Shown: positions 1 through 5,547 of the stretch, piece by piece
Numbering within the stretch: the first letter of the stretch is position 1
Layout of the letters: each line of letters begins with the position of its first letter
Source: an uncultured Bacteroidales bacterium
GTDB taxonomy: Bacteria; Bacteroidota; Bacteroidia; Bacteroidales; UBA932
Assembly: GCA_905235775.1 (NCBI GenBank)
Contig: CAJOMY010000111.1
Span: forward strand, 1-5,918
DNA: 5,918 nucleotides
Direction: 5' to 3'
Notes under the pieces: model-generated
Told to the model about the DNA's origin: nothing
Database searches by the model: none
What the model saw: only the letters and a program-made list of their open reading frames with translations
Position numbers and translations under genes: made by a program

Positions 1-1520
1 CCGCGCAATACAGGATAATCCCGCTCCAGACGGGTCCGGTCGCGGCTGAAGAGCCAGTGCTCCCAGAGATGCGTGGACAGCCAGGCGCCGCCCATCGTCC
101 AGTTGGCCCAGCTGGGCATGCCCGTCCCCAGTCCCACCGGCGTGGCCATGGCCCAGATGTCCGTATTGTGTCCGGCGTTCCAGCCGCGCGTCACGCCGTA
201 ATAGTGCGCCGCGGCGTCCCGCCCGTTCTGTGCGAGCCGGTGCACGAAGTCCAGCAGCGGTTCATGCAACTCGCCCAGCCCCGTGACCTCCGCAGGCCAG
301 TAGTTCTCCTCCACATTGATATTGGCCGTATAGTTGCAGCTCCACGGCGGATCCACGCTCTCGTTCCAGAGCCCCTGCAGGTTGGCGGGTACGCCGGACG
401 TGCGCGAAGATGCGATCAGCAGGTAGCGTCCATACTGGAAATAAAGCGCCTCCAGCTCGGGGTTCGCCCCGCCGGCGGCATAGCGCCGCAGCTGTTCGTC
501 GGTCGGCAGCGCGCGCAGGGCCGGATCCGTGCGGCCGAGATCGAGCGTCACCCGGTTGAAGAACGCTTGATAATCAGCAAGATGATGCTCCAGCAGAGCG
601 TCATCTTCCACAGACAGCACCCGCGCCGCAGCGGCATCCGCCAGCTCCCGGTAGGGACGTCCCTCGCGGACCGGATCCTTGTCGAAGCCGTTGAAACTCG
701 TGGCGTTGACCACCAGCAGCGTCGCCTCCCGGCAGCCGTCCAGAACCAGTTCGTCGCCTTCCGGGCGCACCTGTCCGCCGTCGTGCCGGACGGAGAGCAC
801 CGTCCGGAAATGGATGCCCCGATCCGGGTCATAGCGCATCTGTCCCTCACCGGAACGATAATAACCCGGATAGGCGTGCCAGGCGGCATAGCCCTCGCAG
901 GCCAGCGCCCCGTCGCGGACAGAGACCGTATGCGGGAGCGGAGAATCCAGGCGCAGACGCGCGTGCAGGCCCCCTTCCTGGGACAGCCGCACCACGATCA
1001 CCGAGTCCGGCGCGGACACGAAATACGACGCTTCAAAAAGCCGTCCGTCCCGGGCATAAGAGGTCCGGGCCACGGCCGTCTCGAGGTCCAGCTCCCGGCG
1101 ATAGCCGGAGACCTCCCCCGCCGCATGGCGGATCCAGAGCGTACCCAGCGGCATGTAGGACTCGCTGAAATGGCCCTGCACCTCGCGCTGCAGGCGTTCG
1201 GCCGTGCGGTAGTCGTCCCGCGCCAGCGCTTCGCGAATCAGCGGAACCGTTTCCGCGGCATGTGTGCCGACGCCGTCCTGCAGGTCCGGATGCGCCGCGC
1301 CCCGGTCCGGCTCGCCGGTCCACAGGGTAATGTCATTCAGGGAGATACGTTCTTCTTCTGTGCCGCCATAGACCAGCGCGCCGAGGCGGCCGTTACCCAG
1401 CGGCAGCGCCTCTTCGAGGCAGGAGGCCGGATGGTCGTAATGCAGCACGAGCGGCGTGCGGGAAGCGGTGCAGGCTGCGAGGGGAAGCAGCAGGCTCAGG
1501 AAGATCAGGGGACGGGGCAT
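1..1520 (-). CDS. GH95-family alpha-L-fucosidase lipoprotein, C-terminus cut off by the window edge
   Basis: Family members hydrolyse alpha-1,2-linked L-fucose (some alpha-L-galactose) from host or plant glycans by inversion. Seen: the minus-strand frame opens at the ATG ending at 1520 and runs 506 codons to the edge without a stop. Residues 1-17 form a lipoprotein signal with lipobox LAAC (Cys17). The residues after Cys17 (TASR) lack the acidic Bacteroidetes surface-export signal, so a periplasm-facing lipoprotein is inferred. The N-terminal beta domain carries LGNGRLGALVYGG (41-53). The (alpha/alpha)6 domain carries NLQGLWN (380-386), CNYTANINVEENYWP (395-409) and WTMGGAWLSTHLWEH (474-488). 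N400 and N402 match the two catalytic-site asparagines known in the Bifidobacterium bifidum enzyme AfcA. The acid Glu and the Asp of that enzyme would lie beyond the edge. Members are usually about 750-850 residues, so roughly a third is missing. It is divergent from the porin, with no SusC/SusD visible. The family call is firm; the exact substrate is not known. Confidence 0.93.
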   Translation of the reverse strand, partial: MPRPLIFLSLLLPLAACTASRTPLVLHYDHPASCLEEALPLGNGRLGALVYGGTEEERISLNDITLWTGEPDRGAAHPDLQDGVGTHAAETVPLIREALARDDYRTAERLQREVQGHFSESYMPLGTLWIRHAAGEVSGYRRELDLETAVARTSYARDGRLFEASYFVSAPDSVIVVRLSQEGGLHARLRLDSPLPHTVSVRDGALACEGYAAWHAYPGYYRSGEGQMRYDPDRGIHFRTVLSVRHDGGQVRPEGDELVLDGCREATLLVVNATSFNGFDKDPVREGRPYRELADAAAARVLSVEDDALLEHHLADYQAFFNRVTLDLGRTDPALRALPTDEQLRRYAAGGANPELEALYFQYGRYLLIASSRTSGVPANLQGLWNESVDPPWSCNYTANINVEENYWPAEVTGLGELHEPLLDFVHRLAQNGRDAAAHYYGVTRGWNAGHNTDIWAMATPVGLGTGMPSWANWTMGGAWLSTHLWEHWLFSRDRTRLERDYPVLR

Positions 1521-1535
1521 GGGCTTTCTTTTTTC

Positions 1536-1543
1536 CAAAATTA
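1536..1543 (-). promoter_or_regulatory. Candidate Bacteroidetes -7 box for the fucosidase gene
   Basis: Read on the minus strand, these bases are TAATTTTG, an exact match to the Bacteroidetes TAnnTTTG -7 consensus. The box ends 15 bases before the fucosidase ATG, and the bases between are mostly A and G. I see no good -33 TTTG at the expected distance, so this rests on the -7 box and its position. The 63-bp divergent spacer must also hold the start signals of the porin, for which no exact box is visible. Confidence 0.4.
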
Positions 1544-1583
1544 GGGAGTTTTTTTTAAATTAGCACGGCTAAAACGAAGAAAG

Positions 1584-2621
1584 ATGTTTGGATTGCGAAT
1601 GAGATTCCGGGGCAGGCCCGGAATGACAGGCTGGAGAAGCGGGTTGGCACTGGCGGGCGCGCTGTTGCTGTCGTTGAACATGCACGCACAGCCGAAGATT
1701 ACCCAGCTGTACTTCGACACCCGCGCGTCCTTCCACCAGGAATGGGACGACGGGGGGTACCGCAGCCAGTTCACCGGCGACCACTTCAACCTCAATGTCC
1801 GGGGTTCGCTCACCGACAAGCTCGACTTCCGCATCCGCCAGCGGCTCAACAAAGCTGTGTTCGACCCGCGCAACATGTTCAATGCCACTGACTTCCTCTA
1901 TCTCCGCTGGCAGGCCGCCCCGAAGCTGGCCCTGACCGTCGGCAAGAACGCCCTCTTCATCGGCGGCTACGAATTCGACGCCGTCCCGATCGACGTCTAC
2001 TACTACAGCAACTTCTGCAACAACCTCTACCAGGGCTTCTCGTTCGGCGTCAACGCCGAATATGAATTCCTCCCGGGGCAAGTTCTCGCCTTCCAGTTCT
2101 GCAACTCTCCCCTCTCGCTGGGCTTCCAGAACCTCTATGCCTACAACCTCGAATGGTTCGGGCACTTCGCGCCCTGGTGGAACACCCTGTGGAGCGTCAA
2201 CTTCGTGCAGGACGAGCACAAGCGCTTCATCAACTACATCGCCCTGGGCAACCGCCTCATCTTCGGCCCCCTGGCCATCGACGTGGAATGGATGAACCGC
2301 GCCGGCTTCGGACAGAAACGCTTCTTCTCCGACTACACCGTCATCTCGAAGATCATCTGGACCGTCGGGAAATGGAACCTCTGCGCCAAGGCGGGCTACG
2401 AAGAGAATCCGCTGGAGAATGTGGACGCCCAGGGCCGGGCGCTCGACATGGCCGTGGCGCCCGGCACGCGCAACATCTACGCCGGCTGCGGGGTTGAGTT
2501 CTTCCCCCTCCCCGACCGGGACCGTCTGCGCCTGCACGCCGTCTGGTTCAGGAGCAGCAGCATCGGCATCAACAATTTCGACATCGGCATCACCTGGCGC
2601 CTGAACGTGATCAAGAGGTAG
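1584..2621 (+). CDS. Outer-membrane beta-barrel porin, OprO/OprP-like
   Basis: Probably a passive or anion-selective outer-membrane porin. Seen: a signal peptide with a hydrophobic core at residues 21-33 and a likely cut after MHA (35), before QPKITQLYF. The mature part alternates polar and aromatic residues throughout, as in beta strands (LNVRGSLTDKLDFRIRQRLN at 70-89, FLYLRWQ, LALTVGKNALFIGGYEF), and ends in the strand-like DIGITWRL. The phrase 'TVGKNALFIGGYE' resembles the segment in OprO/P porins where a strand leads into the constriction loop; this is a family-level impression. At 345 residues it is slightly short for the family. The start is uncertain. The ATG at 1584 follows an A-rich leader (aaaacgaagaaag), but it adds an arginine-rich 13-residue extension partly encoded by the palindrome at 1604-1624. 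The ATG at 1623 would give a more ordinary signal peptide. The phosphoesterase gene follows 54 bp later on the same strand. The substrate cannot be read from the sequence. Confidence 0.8.
   Translation: MFGLRMRFRGRPGMTGWRSGLALAGALLLSLNMHAQPKITQLYFDTRASFHQEWDDGGYRSQFTGDHFNLNVRGSLTDKLDFRIRQRLNKAVFDPRNMFNATDFLYLRWQAAPKLALTVGKNALFIGGYEFDAVPIDVYYYSNFCNNLYQGFSFGVNAEYEFLPGQVLAFQFCNSPLSLGFQNLYAYNLEWFGHFAPWWNTLWSVNFVQDEHKRFINYIALGNRLIFGPLAIDVEWMNRAGFGQKRFFSDYTVISKIIWTVGKWNLCAKAGYEENPLENVDAQGRALDMAVAPGTRNIYAGCGVEFFPLPDRDRLRLHAVWFRSSSIGINNFDIGITWRLNVIKR
1604..1624. repeat. GC-rich palindrome resembling a dispersed repeat element, at the start of the porin gene
   Basis: ATTCCGGG (1604-1611) and CCCGGAAT (1617-1624) are perfect 8-bp inverted arms around the 5-base loop GCAGG. 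With its flanks (about 1598-1630, gaatgaga before and gaca after) it resembles a short palindromic element scattered through many bacterial genomes, whose translations typically read like VIPGLTRNL or HSGLDPES. Here the minus-strand frames across it read VIPGLPRNLIRN and CHSGPAPESHS. The hairpin is visible in the sequence; membership of that repeat class is from memory and needs a genome-wide copy count. It lies between the two possible starts of the porin, so it could affect translation or have supplied new N-terminal codons. Confidence 0.5.
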
Positions 2622-2650
2622 TTTCGTCCAATGTTCTTCAGAAATAAACG

Positions 2651-2658
2651 TATCTTTG
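2651..2658 (+). promoter_or_regulatory. Candidate -7 box for the metallophosphoesterase gene
   Basis: TATCTTTG is an exact TAnnTTTG match. It is followed by an A-rich leader and ends 17 bases before the ATG at 2676. Upstream, TTTCG at 2622-2626 is the nearest -33-like sequence, but its spacing of about 24 bases is longer than usual. If the box is used, transcription would begin downstream of the alternative ATG at 2631, so it favours 2676 as the start codon. It also suggests the gene can be expressed separately from the porin. Confidence 0.45.
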
Positions 2659-2675
2659 CTGAAACCAAATCAAAC

Positions 2676-3761
2676 ATGAGAACAAGCGGATTCATGCTCA
2701 TGACGGCCCTGATGCCGGGCCTGTCCTTCTATGTTTGCTGGCATCTCTGGCGGATTACGCCGGCCGGATGGCCGCTCAAGCTGGCCGTGACCGGGCTGTT
2801 CCTGCTCTTGATGGCCAGCGAGTTCGCCGGCTTCTCCCGGATGGAGCACGTGAGCGTCAGGCTCGCCACCGTCTGGTATGAAGTCGGGAACACATGGTTG
2901 ATCGTTTTCCTGTATCTGCTGATCCTGTTCTTGCTGGCGGACCTCGCCGCCCTCTGCCACCTGCTGCCGAAGGCTTTTTTGAAAGACAGCGTGGCCGGGT
3001 TCGTCACGGTCGCCGGCCTGGTCGCGCTCGTGCTGTGCCTGGGGGGCGTCCACTACCACCACAAGTACCGCGAGGAGCTGACGATCCGGACCGACAAGCC
3101 GCTGGAGAAGCCCCTGACGGTGGTCCTGGCCAGCGACCTGCACATCGGCTACCACAACCGCAAGCCGGAACTCGCCCGCTGGGTGGACTTGATCAACGCC
3201 GAGAATCCGGACCTGGTGCTCTTCGCAGGCGACATCCTGGACAGGAGCCTGCGTCCGGTGCTCGAAGGGAACTATGCCGAAGAATTCCGCCGCATCGGGG
3301 CGCCCGTTTGGGCGGTCCTCGGGAACCACGAATACTACAGCGGCGTGGACCAGGCGAAGCAGTTCTACCACGACGCCGGGATCCGACTTCTCAAGGATTC
3401 CACGGCACACTTCCGGGGCATCGATATCATCGGTCGCAACGACCGCTATGATCCCTGCCGGGCGGCGCTGCACGAATTCGCCGGCGGCCAGCAAGGATTC
3501 ACCATCCTGCTGGACCACCAGCCCGTCCATCTGGAAGAGGCCGAACAGGCCGGGATCGATTTCCAGTTCAGCGGCCATACCCATCATGGTCAGGTATGGC
3601 CGGCCTCCTGGGTGACGAATGCCTTGTATGAGAAGGCCTGGGGGCATCACCGGCGGGGCGGCACGCAGTACTACATCAGTTCCGGACTGGGCATCTGGGG
3701 CGCCAAAATCCGCATCGGCACCCGCTCGGAGTACCTGGTCCTGCATCTGGAGAACCAGTGA
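2676..3761 (+). CDS. Membrane-anchored calcineurin-like metallophosphoesterase
   Basis: A two-metal phosphoesterase of the YkuE/YaeI-like group; the substrate is unknown (lipid or nucleotide phosphodiesters are typical guesses). Seen, numbered from the ATG at 2676 (361 residues): four hydrophobic segments at about 5-26, 32-52, 73-97 and 106-125, then the catalytic domain from about 145. All five metal-site blocks are present: D154-L-H156; G185-D186 with D189; GNHE 216-219; DHQP 280-283; and GHTHHGQ 300-306. No key residue is missing, so it should be active. The catalytic domain follows the fourth helix; its side of the membrane cannot be fixed from sequence alone. An upstream in-frame ATG at 2631 would add 15 residues (MFFRNKRIFAETKSN). 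I prefer 2676 because TATCTTTG lies just upstream and the leader aaaccaaatcaaac is A-rich. It ends at TGA 3759-3761, directly followed by an in-frame coding-like remnant. Confidence 0.88.
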   Translation: MRTSGFMLMTALMPGLSFYVCWHLWRITPAGWPLKLAVTGLFLLLMASEFAGFSRMEHVSVRLATVWYEVGNTWLIVFLYLLILFLLADLAALCHLLPKAFLKDSVAGFVTVAGLVALVLCLGGVHYHHKYREELTIRTDKPLEKPLTVVLASDLHIGYHNRKPELARWVDLINAENPDLVLFAGDILDRSLRPVLEGNYAEEFRRIGAPVWAVLGNHEYYSGVDQAKQFYHDAGIRLLKDSTAHFRGIDIIGRNDRYDPCRAALHEFAGGQQGFTILLDHQPVHLEEAEQAGIDFQFSGHTHHGQVWPASWVTNALYEKAWGHHRRGGTQYYISSGLGIWGAKIRIGTRSEYLVLHLENQ

Positions 3762-3872
3762 GCCGCCGACAGCGTCGGCATCACACGCGACGAGACACTC
3801 GCCCGGCAGTTCATCAACCTCCTCCTGTTCTGCAAGATCTACGATGAGAGGTTCACCGCTTCCTTTTTTTAA
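3762..3872 (+). pseudogene. Coding-like remnant, probable C-terminal tail of a lost gene
   Basis: Immediately after the phosphoesterase stop, the same frame stays open for 36 codons to TAA at 3870-3872. It has no ATG. Almost every codon before the last few ends in C or G, like the genuine genes here and unlike the AT-rich spacer that follows. The peptide begins AADSVGITRDETLARQF and ends FCKIYDERFTASFF, plausibly helical. I do not recognise the family. Related phosphoesterases normally end where this one does, so a lost extension of that protein is less likely than the tail of another gene left by a deletion or insertion. Confidence 0.45.
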
Positions 3873-3879
3873 AAATATT

Positions 3880-3922
3880 TTTATTTGAAATAGATTTATT
3901 TGAAATAGTTTTATTACATTTG
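3880..3922 (+). promoter_or_regulatory. Promoter zone of the ATPase gene with a 15-bp-period direct repeat and -7 box
   Basis: TTTATTTGAAATAG occurs twice, perfectly, at 3880-3893 and 3895-3908. An imperfect third copy (TTTATTACATTTG, 3910-3922) ends in TACATTTG (3915-3922), an exact TAnnTTTG -7 box 11 bases before the ATG at 3934. Each repeat contains TTTG, the -33 consensus, at 3884-3887 and 3899-3902, but these give spacers of 27 and 12 bases instead of about 20. The repeats may therefore be binding sites for a regulator, or a slippage-prone tract that changes promoter spacing. The role is inferred; the repeat and the box are directly visible. Confidence 0.5.
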
Positions 3923-3933
3923 TAAAAAAACAA

Positions 3934-5067
3934 ATGGACATTCCCTTCAACTACGGAAGAATCGTCCGGGATACCGACTTCACGGACAGAACCAAGGAGA
4001 CAGACCAGCTCCTGAAAAACTTCCAGGCCCTAACGAACACGGCAATCATATCGCCGCGCCGCTGGGGAAAATCCTCCCTGGTGGAAAAAGCCTCCCAACT
4101 CCTCCGCCAGAATTCCAAAGAATATATCTTCATCAAATTCAACTGCTACAAGTGCGAAAACGAAAAAGAATTCTACGCGCTCTACGCAAAAAAAATTCTT
4201 GAACAGAGCGCTTCCTCGTTCGAAAATCTGGTTTCCAATACAAGGGACTTCGCCTCCCGGCTAAATCCCTCCGTGAAAGTCAAGGACCCGGAAGGAATGT
4301 GCGAACTGGAATTCGGCCTGAAACCCGCCGGAAATGAATCCGACGAGGAAATACTCGACCTCCCCGAGAAAATTGCAGTGAAAAAGGGGAAAAAACTGAT
4401 CGTCTGCATTGACGAGTTCCAACAAATAGGGGAATTTAAGAATTCCAAAAAATTCCAGAAGATCCTCCGTTCCCACTGGCAAGAACACCAACATACAGCA
4501 TACGTCCTCTACGGAAGCAAAAAGCATATGATGCTGAACATATTCGGACAATACAACAGTCCCTTCTACAGGTTCGGTGACATCATCCATCTTCCCAAGA
4601 TCACAAATTCAGACTGGGTGGAATACATCACAAAACGATTCTCCCAAACCGGCAAGGCTGTCTCACCCGAAGACGCTTCCTACCTCGCGGACAAAGTGGA
4701 AAACCACCCCTACTACGTCCAACAACTCGCCCAAGGCAGCTGGCTTCGAACGAGCGACATCTGCAACCAGCAGGTCATCGACCAGGCGTTCGATGCAATC
4801 ATCAATTCACTGAACCTCCAGTTTGAAAACATGCTGGACTCCCTGACTGAAAGACAGCGCAACTTCCTTTCCGCCGTAGCCAGCGATGAAAAAAAACTCA
4901 CCTCGGCCGGAACACTGGAGCGGTACAACCTCGGCTCCTCGGCCAATATTACCATCATGAAGAAAGCCCTGATAAAAAAGGATATCCTCGAACAGGAAGG
5001 TTCCCGTCCAATCATCCAGGACCCAATCCTCAAATACTGGATCAGAACCACCTATCAGAACGTATGA
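3934..5067 (+). CDS. P-loop ATPase of the ATPase_2 (PF01637-like) / STAND group
   Basis: A cytosolic ATP-binding protein of the archaeal-type ATPase family common in Bacteroidetes. The biological role is generally unknown; STAND relatives act as signalling or conflict switches. Seen (377 residues): an N-terminal lead-in FNYGRIV, a Walker A-like loop SPRRWGKSS (40-48, with Ser in place of the first Gly), Walker B LIVCIDEFQ (155-163, D160/E161), a sensor-like segment YVLYGSKKHMM (190-200), a helical lid, and a C-terminal winged-helix-like domain (about 303-377) holding DPILKYW (363-369), a motif typical of this family. There is no visible nuclease, protease or membrane effector domain. The ATG at 3934 fits an A-rich leader and the box TACATTTG. 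The gene is clearly richer in A and in AAA/GAA codons than its neighbours and is flanked by apparent gene remnants, suggesting recent acquisition. It could equally be a housekeeping paralog of low GC content. Confidence 0.85.
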   Translation: MDIPFNYGRIVRDTDFTDRTKETDQLLKNFQALTNTAIISPRRWGKSSLVEKASQLLRQNSKEYIFIKFNCYKCENEKEFYALYAKKILEQSASSFENLVSNTRDFASRLNPSVKVKDPEGMCELEFGLKPAGNESDEEILDLPEKIAVKKGKKLIVCIDEFQQIGEFKNSKKFQKILRSHWQEHQHTAYVLYGSKKHMMLNIFGQYNSPFYRFGDIIHLPKITNSDWVEYITKRFSQTGKAVSPEDASYLADKVENHPYYVQQLAQGSWLRTSDICNQQVIDQAFDAIINSLNLQFENMLDSLTERQRNFLSAVASDEKKLTSAGTLERYNLGSSANITIMKKALIKKDILEQEGSRPIIQDPILKYWIRTTYQNV

Positions 5068-5104
5068 CAAAATACCTTCCCTCCCCCCAAAAAACCATCA
5101 AATC

Positions 5105-5221
5105 GCTCTCCTGTCCAACGCCGACACCGGAGGCGACGACGAGCAGGACAGGGTCAACCTCACGTGGTGCACCCGCCCCCGCCACTCCCTGATCATTTTT
5201 GAAACTCTTTACATCTATTAA
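5105..5221 (+). pseudogene. Coding-like remnant downstream of the ATPase, no start codon
   Basis: Between the ATPase stop and the next gene, one frame (shifted relative to the ATPase) is open from about 5069 to TAA at 5219-5221. From 5105 to about 5200 its codons are nearly all C- or G-ending, a sign of selected coding sequence. The peptide includes ALLSNADTGGDDEQDRVNL and then TWCTRPRHSLIIFETLYIY. No ATG precedes it, and its upstream end fades into poly-C/poly-A sequence. I do not recognise the family. It is most simply the C-terminal end of a gene whose front was lost, perhaps when the ATPase segment arrived. The last ten codons are AT-rich and may just be the promoter of the 5233 gene. Confidence 0.4.
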
Positions 5222-5232
5222 CTTTTTTTACC

Positions 5233-5547
5233 ATGGAAATCAAAAGCTATATCCGCATCGTGGAGAGCGACTTCTGTTCCGCTCTCCTGAGCTTCGCCAG
5301 GGCATCCCAGCCTACCGGCGAGACGCTCCCCGACGGCACGCCAGCCGTCCACTTCGAGGTGCGCGGCTACGCCGTCACCGTGAAACCGTCCAAGACCTAT
5401 GAGGACGGCCACCACATCACCGTCACCGACAAGGACGGAAACACCGTCATGGACGACGACTTCGAAAGATTCGAAGCCGGCCCCACGTTCTTCGACACCG
5501 TCTACCCTGAACTCCAGGACGACCTCGACAAGACCGCCCAAATGTAA
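5233..5547 (+). CDS. Small acidic protein of unknown function
   Basis: I do not recognise this 104-residue protein. It has no signal peptide or membrane helix, so it should be cytosolic. The first 30 residues (MEIKSYIRIVESDF onward) look like a strand and a helix. Residues about 40-80 look like beta hairpins: HFEVRGYAVTVKP, then HHITVTDKDGNTVMDDDF with a D-K-D-G-N turn. The tail DTVYPELQDDLDKTAQM is acidic and helical. Asp and Glu are abundant. Third positions are mostly C or G, like the fucosidase and porin and unlike the ATPase, so it is probably a resident gene. The ATG at 5233 follows a T-rich leader (acttttttacc). TAACTTTT at about 5219 is a near match to the -7 box with TTTTTG upstream, but it sits too close to the ATG to be convincing. 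It lies 165 bp after the ATPase on the same strand; a functional link is not shown. Confidence 0.7.
   Translation: MEIKSYIRIVESDFCSALLSFARASQPTGETLPDGTPAVHFEVRGYAVTVKPSKTYEDGHHITVTDKDGNTVMDDDFERFEAGPTFFDTVYPELQDDLDKTAQM

Noticed and set aside
57..1544. 495-codon open frame on the plus strand
   Set aside because: Antisense to the GH95 gene; composition is rich in Arg, His, Pro and Gln with no recognisable domain. It is open because the true gene has GC-rich third positions.
1569..2537. 322-codon minus-strand frame opposite the porin
   Set aside because: Glu/Val-rich low-complexity composition typical of an antisense shadow; the plus frame has a signal peptide and beta-strand pattern.
3759..3761. 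TGA as a recoded (selenocysteine) codon joining the phosphoesterase to the downstream 36 codons
   Set aside because: The phosphoesterase already ends where relatives usually end, no Sec-type motif surrounds the codon, and no hairpin of the required kind is evident right after it.
2670..3950. 426-codon minus-strand frame opposite the phosphoesterase
   Set aside because: The plus strand carries all five metallophosphoesterase motifs; the minus frame shows none and has shadow-type composition.
3858..5094. Target-site duplication around the ATPase cassette (CTTCC then T/C-run then A-run on both sides)
   Set aside because: Only five bases match exactly and both are in low-complexity tracts; no terminal inverted repeats were found, so no mobile element can be called.
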